Assembly (NCBI GenBank): GCA_964387355.1
Contig: CAYLWJ010000154.1
Span: 1-17,123, forward strand
Length of the DNA stretch: 17,123 bases
Source of the DNA: Calidifonticultor sp964387355
GTDB lineage: Bacteria > Actinomycetota > Humimicrobiia > Humimicrobiales > Humimicrobiaceae
Reading direction: 5' to 3'
The notes under the pieces were generated by a model that was given only the letters and a program-made list of their open reading frames with translations, was not told the origin of the DNA and made no database searches. Position 1 is the first letter of the stretch, and each line of letters starts with the position of its first letter. The position numbers and the translations under genes are program-made. Below are positions 15,771 through 17,123 of the stretch, one piece after another.

Positions 15771-16889
15771 TTAACTAGCAAATTCAATAGTCAATGTTAT
15801 ATCTTCTTTTCTAAACTCTCTACCATCAATCTGGTAATCCCCATCAGTAAAAGTACGATTTTGATAATAGAATGCAAACTCTAAAGGTTGATTTATATCT
15901 ATTTGGTGCTGTATTACATTTTTTAAAGTAGAATCTGACCATACAAGTGGCTCTTCTGATCGATTAAAAGTTTTAAACCCCGCAATTCCAACATTCCAGT
16001 CAGAACTATCAAGAGGAAATATTATTGTAGTACCCATAAAACCCAAAATTAATCCAAAATCTGAGGAAGGATTACCCCAATATTTATAAGTTTTTAATTC
16101 TAGTAAAACAGAATTTACAGTTCTACCAGTATATTCAGCCAAAATTCCAAAACCAAAAAAACCTTCTACACCAACGTTATTAATCGAATCACCAAAAATC
16201 ATTGTATCAGTGTTAATTCCATTTGGCCAAACAATATATCCAATATCCTTAGGGTGTAACGTTAATCTATTTATAGTTATAGGTGGTATGACATGCGGCT
16301 GCTGTATATTAATAGTGCCTCCACTTGTATCTGTCCCATCTGTTTCTGCACTTTCTTCACAGCCCCAAGTTAATGTAATTGAATCTGATGCTACACCTTC
16401 TGAATTTTTAGCAACTGCTGTTAAAGTGTAACTCTCACCAGGATTTGAAAGGTTTACCTGACATTTAGTTTTACCCCAAGCACCAAAACTATCATCTTTA
16501 GAAAAACTAACATCTGGAAATGGGTTGCCTGTAACGATTGCTTCTATTCGATAATAGCATACATTGTCTGCAGAAGAATAGGTTGGACCCTCATATATTT
16601 TTAACTGTATTGTTGGAGCTTTCAATTCATTTGAAGTAGTTTGAGCACTAGCAGTTTCAGTTTCTGATGTAGAGATTTCAGGTAAACTTTCTGATTCTTT
16701 GGTAATTGTTTCTTCACTTAATGAAGTTTCAGTTGGTTGTTCTGATATTTGTTCTTCTACACTTTCAGAAGTTTCTGACTCTGTGGCAGGGGTTTTACTA
16801 CACTGATTGCATAATGCAGAAACACCAAAAAATAAAATAACTAAAACAACAATAGTTAATGTGTAAATTTTTACTTTTAAGTTTTTCAT
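15771..16889 (-). CDS. Exported or membrane-anchored surface protein with Ig-like domain, function unknown
   Basis: I do not recognise this 372-residue protein. ATG at 16889 is chosen because AGAGGTGAT lies four bases upstream; an upstream in-frame start at 16952 lacks this and would run through the leader. Residues 9-27 form a hydrophobic signal or anchor, followed by C27-N-Q-C30. No canonical lipobox is present (Leu precedes C27), so lipidation is uncertain. Residues 31-90 are a Thr/Ser/Glu-rich linker typical of cell-envelope proteins. About 91-177 looks like an Ig/PKD-type beta-sandwich (APTIQLKIYEGPTYSS through SDSITLTW), and 205-372 is a second, beta-rich globular part with many Trp/Phe/Gly and no enzymatic motif that I can see. 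It is probably extracellular and possibly binds a surface or polymer. Confidence 0.85.
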   Translation of the reverse strand: MKNLKVKIYTLTIVVLVILFFGVSALCNQCSKTPATESETSESVEEQISEQPTETSLSEETITKESESLPEISTSETETASAQTTSNELKAPTIQLKIYEGPTYSSADNVCYYRIEAIVTGNPFPDVSFSKDDSFGAWGKTKCQVNLSNPGESYTLTAVAKNSEGVASDSITLTWGCEESAETDGTDTSGGTINIQQPHVIPPITINRLTLHPKDIGYIVWPNGINTDTMIFGDSINNVGVEGFFGFGILAEYTGRTVNSVLLELKTYKYWGNPSSDFGLILGFMGTTIIFPLDSSDWNVGIAGFKTFNRSEEPLVWSDSTLKNVIQHQIDINQPLEFAFYYQNRTFTDGDYQIDGREFRKEDITLTIEFAS

Positions 16890-16893
16890 TCTA

Positions 16894-16923
16894 ATCACCT
16901 CTGAGAAGTTTTTTAAAAAACTT
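16894..16923 (-). promoter_or_regulatory. Strong ribosome-binding site next to an 18-bp perfect palindrome
   Basis: AGAGGTGAT (16894-16902 on the minus strand) fixes the start of the surface-protein gene. Immediately upstream, AAGTTTTTTAAAAAACTT (16906-16923) is a perfect palindrome that could form a hairpin in the leader RNA or a DNA operator. It is the best Shine-Dalgarno in the window. Confidence 0.65.
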
Positions 16924-16940
16924 AGCAGGTGCAATTTCTC

Positions 16941-16960
16941 AATAAAAATCAATAAAAATC
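16941..16960. repeat. Perfect 10-bp tandem duplication in the surface-protein leader
   Basis: AATAAAAATC occurs twice without gap (16941-16950, 16951-16960), preceded by TC, which extends the match by two bases. Confidence 0.8.
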
Positions 16961-17016
16961 TACACTACATAACTAAAGAATAATAAAAAATAACAATCAA
17001 TTGTACTATCTAAAAG

Positions 17017-17030
17017 ATGTGTTTACACAT
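17017..17030. promoter_or_regulatory. 14-bp palindrome, candidate operator upstream of the surface-protein gene
   Basis: ATGTGTTTACACAT has perfect 6-bp arms (ATGTGT/ACACAT) around TT, about 130 bp before the ATG at 16889. The compact TGTGT..ACACA form is typical of dimeric regulator sites (Crp/Fnr, Rex or GntR-like). No regulator is identified and no good promoter pair was found next to it. Confidence 0.4.
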
Positions 17031-17043
17031 ATTAATAAATAAA

Positions 17044-17071
17044 TACAGAATATAAATTACAGAACATAAAT
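17044..17071. repeat. 14-bp tandem duplication upstream of the surface-protein gene
   Basis: TACAGAATATAAAT (17044-17057) is followed by TACAGAACATAAAT (17058-17071), 13 of 14 bases identical. The stretch from 16961 to the window end holds this repeat and the 14-bp palindrome but no gene that I can see. Confidence 0.8.
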
Positions 17072-17123
17072 ATATCAAAAAAAGCTAGCTAAAATTTAAA
17101 TTAAACATCAAATATTGAAAAGC

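Noticed and set aside
15740..15777. TAGTTAAA/TTTAACTA hairpin over the surface-protein stop codon as a terminator
   Set aside because: The stem is AT-rich and imperfect beyond 8 bp, and no T-run follows on the minus strand; a terminator could not be supported.
16890..16952. Longer start (ATG at 16952) for the surface protein
   Set aside because: The extra 21 residues run through a palindromic leader, and the strong AGAGGTGAT lies just before the ATG at 16889, which also places the signal helix at the N-terminus.
1..17123. CRISPR array or tRNA/rRNA gene
   Set aside because: No regularly spaced identical repeats of CRISPR length and no cloverleaf or conserved rRNA segments were recognised on either strand; the repeats present are short tandem duplications without spacers.

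Overview
This is a strongly AT-rich stretch of bacterial chromosome. It encodes an Rnf ion-pumping ferredoxin:NAD+ oxidoreductase with its flavin transferase, which points to an anaerobic, low-GC bacterium that conserves energy from reduced ferredoxin. I cannot assign a phylum from sequence alone. No rRNA, tRNA, CRISPR array, transposase or phage gene is visible, and no gap between genes exceeds 300 bases.

Left part (1-2558, minus strand): the 5' two-thirds of a type III-like adenine DNA methyltransferase, cut by the window edge, then a stand-alone macrodomain (ADP-ribose/O-acetyl-ADP-ribose hydrolase type). Next is the only plus-strand gene (2559-4904), a membrane-anchored diguanylate cyclase with a PAS domain split by a large Asn-rich insertion. 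It converges on the rest of the window across a spacer (4905-5123) holding a 20-bp inverted repeat flanked by 7-bp periodic repeats.

Middle (5124-11500, minus strand): apbE-rnfC-rnfD-rnfG-rnfE-rnfA-rnfB in transcription order, a complete Rnf complex with its maturation enzyme. RnfG has a canonical flavinylation motif. RnfD has Ser where the flavin-accepting Thr is expected. A promoter with a perfect TATAAT -10 lies just before apbE.

Right part (11548-15701, minus strand), reading from the right: a DUF72 protein; a consensus promoter (TTGACA, 17 bp, TAATAT); a stand-alone pyruvate-kinase-C-terminal-like protein; the LigD 3'-phosphoesterase and LigD polymerase domains as two separate, nearly touching genes; and a YgjP/SprT-like metalloprotease. 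This is a split bacterial NHEJ end-processing module without Ku or ligase in view. All genes from 14765 down to 5124 point the same way, so end-repair and Rnf genes may be partly co-transcribed. The rightmost gene encodes an exported or membrane-anchored surface protein with an Ig-like domain, preceded by a leader rich in small palindromes and tandem repeats.

A recurring feature is the short (9-15 bp) perfect or near-perfect tandem duplications in many of the spacers, together with Asn/Ser/Ile-rich low-complexity inserts at domain edges of several proteins. This suggests lineage-wide replication slippage.
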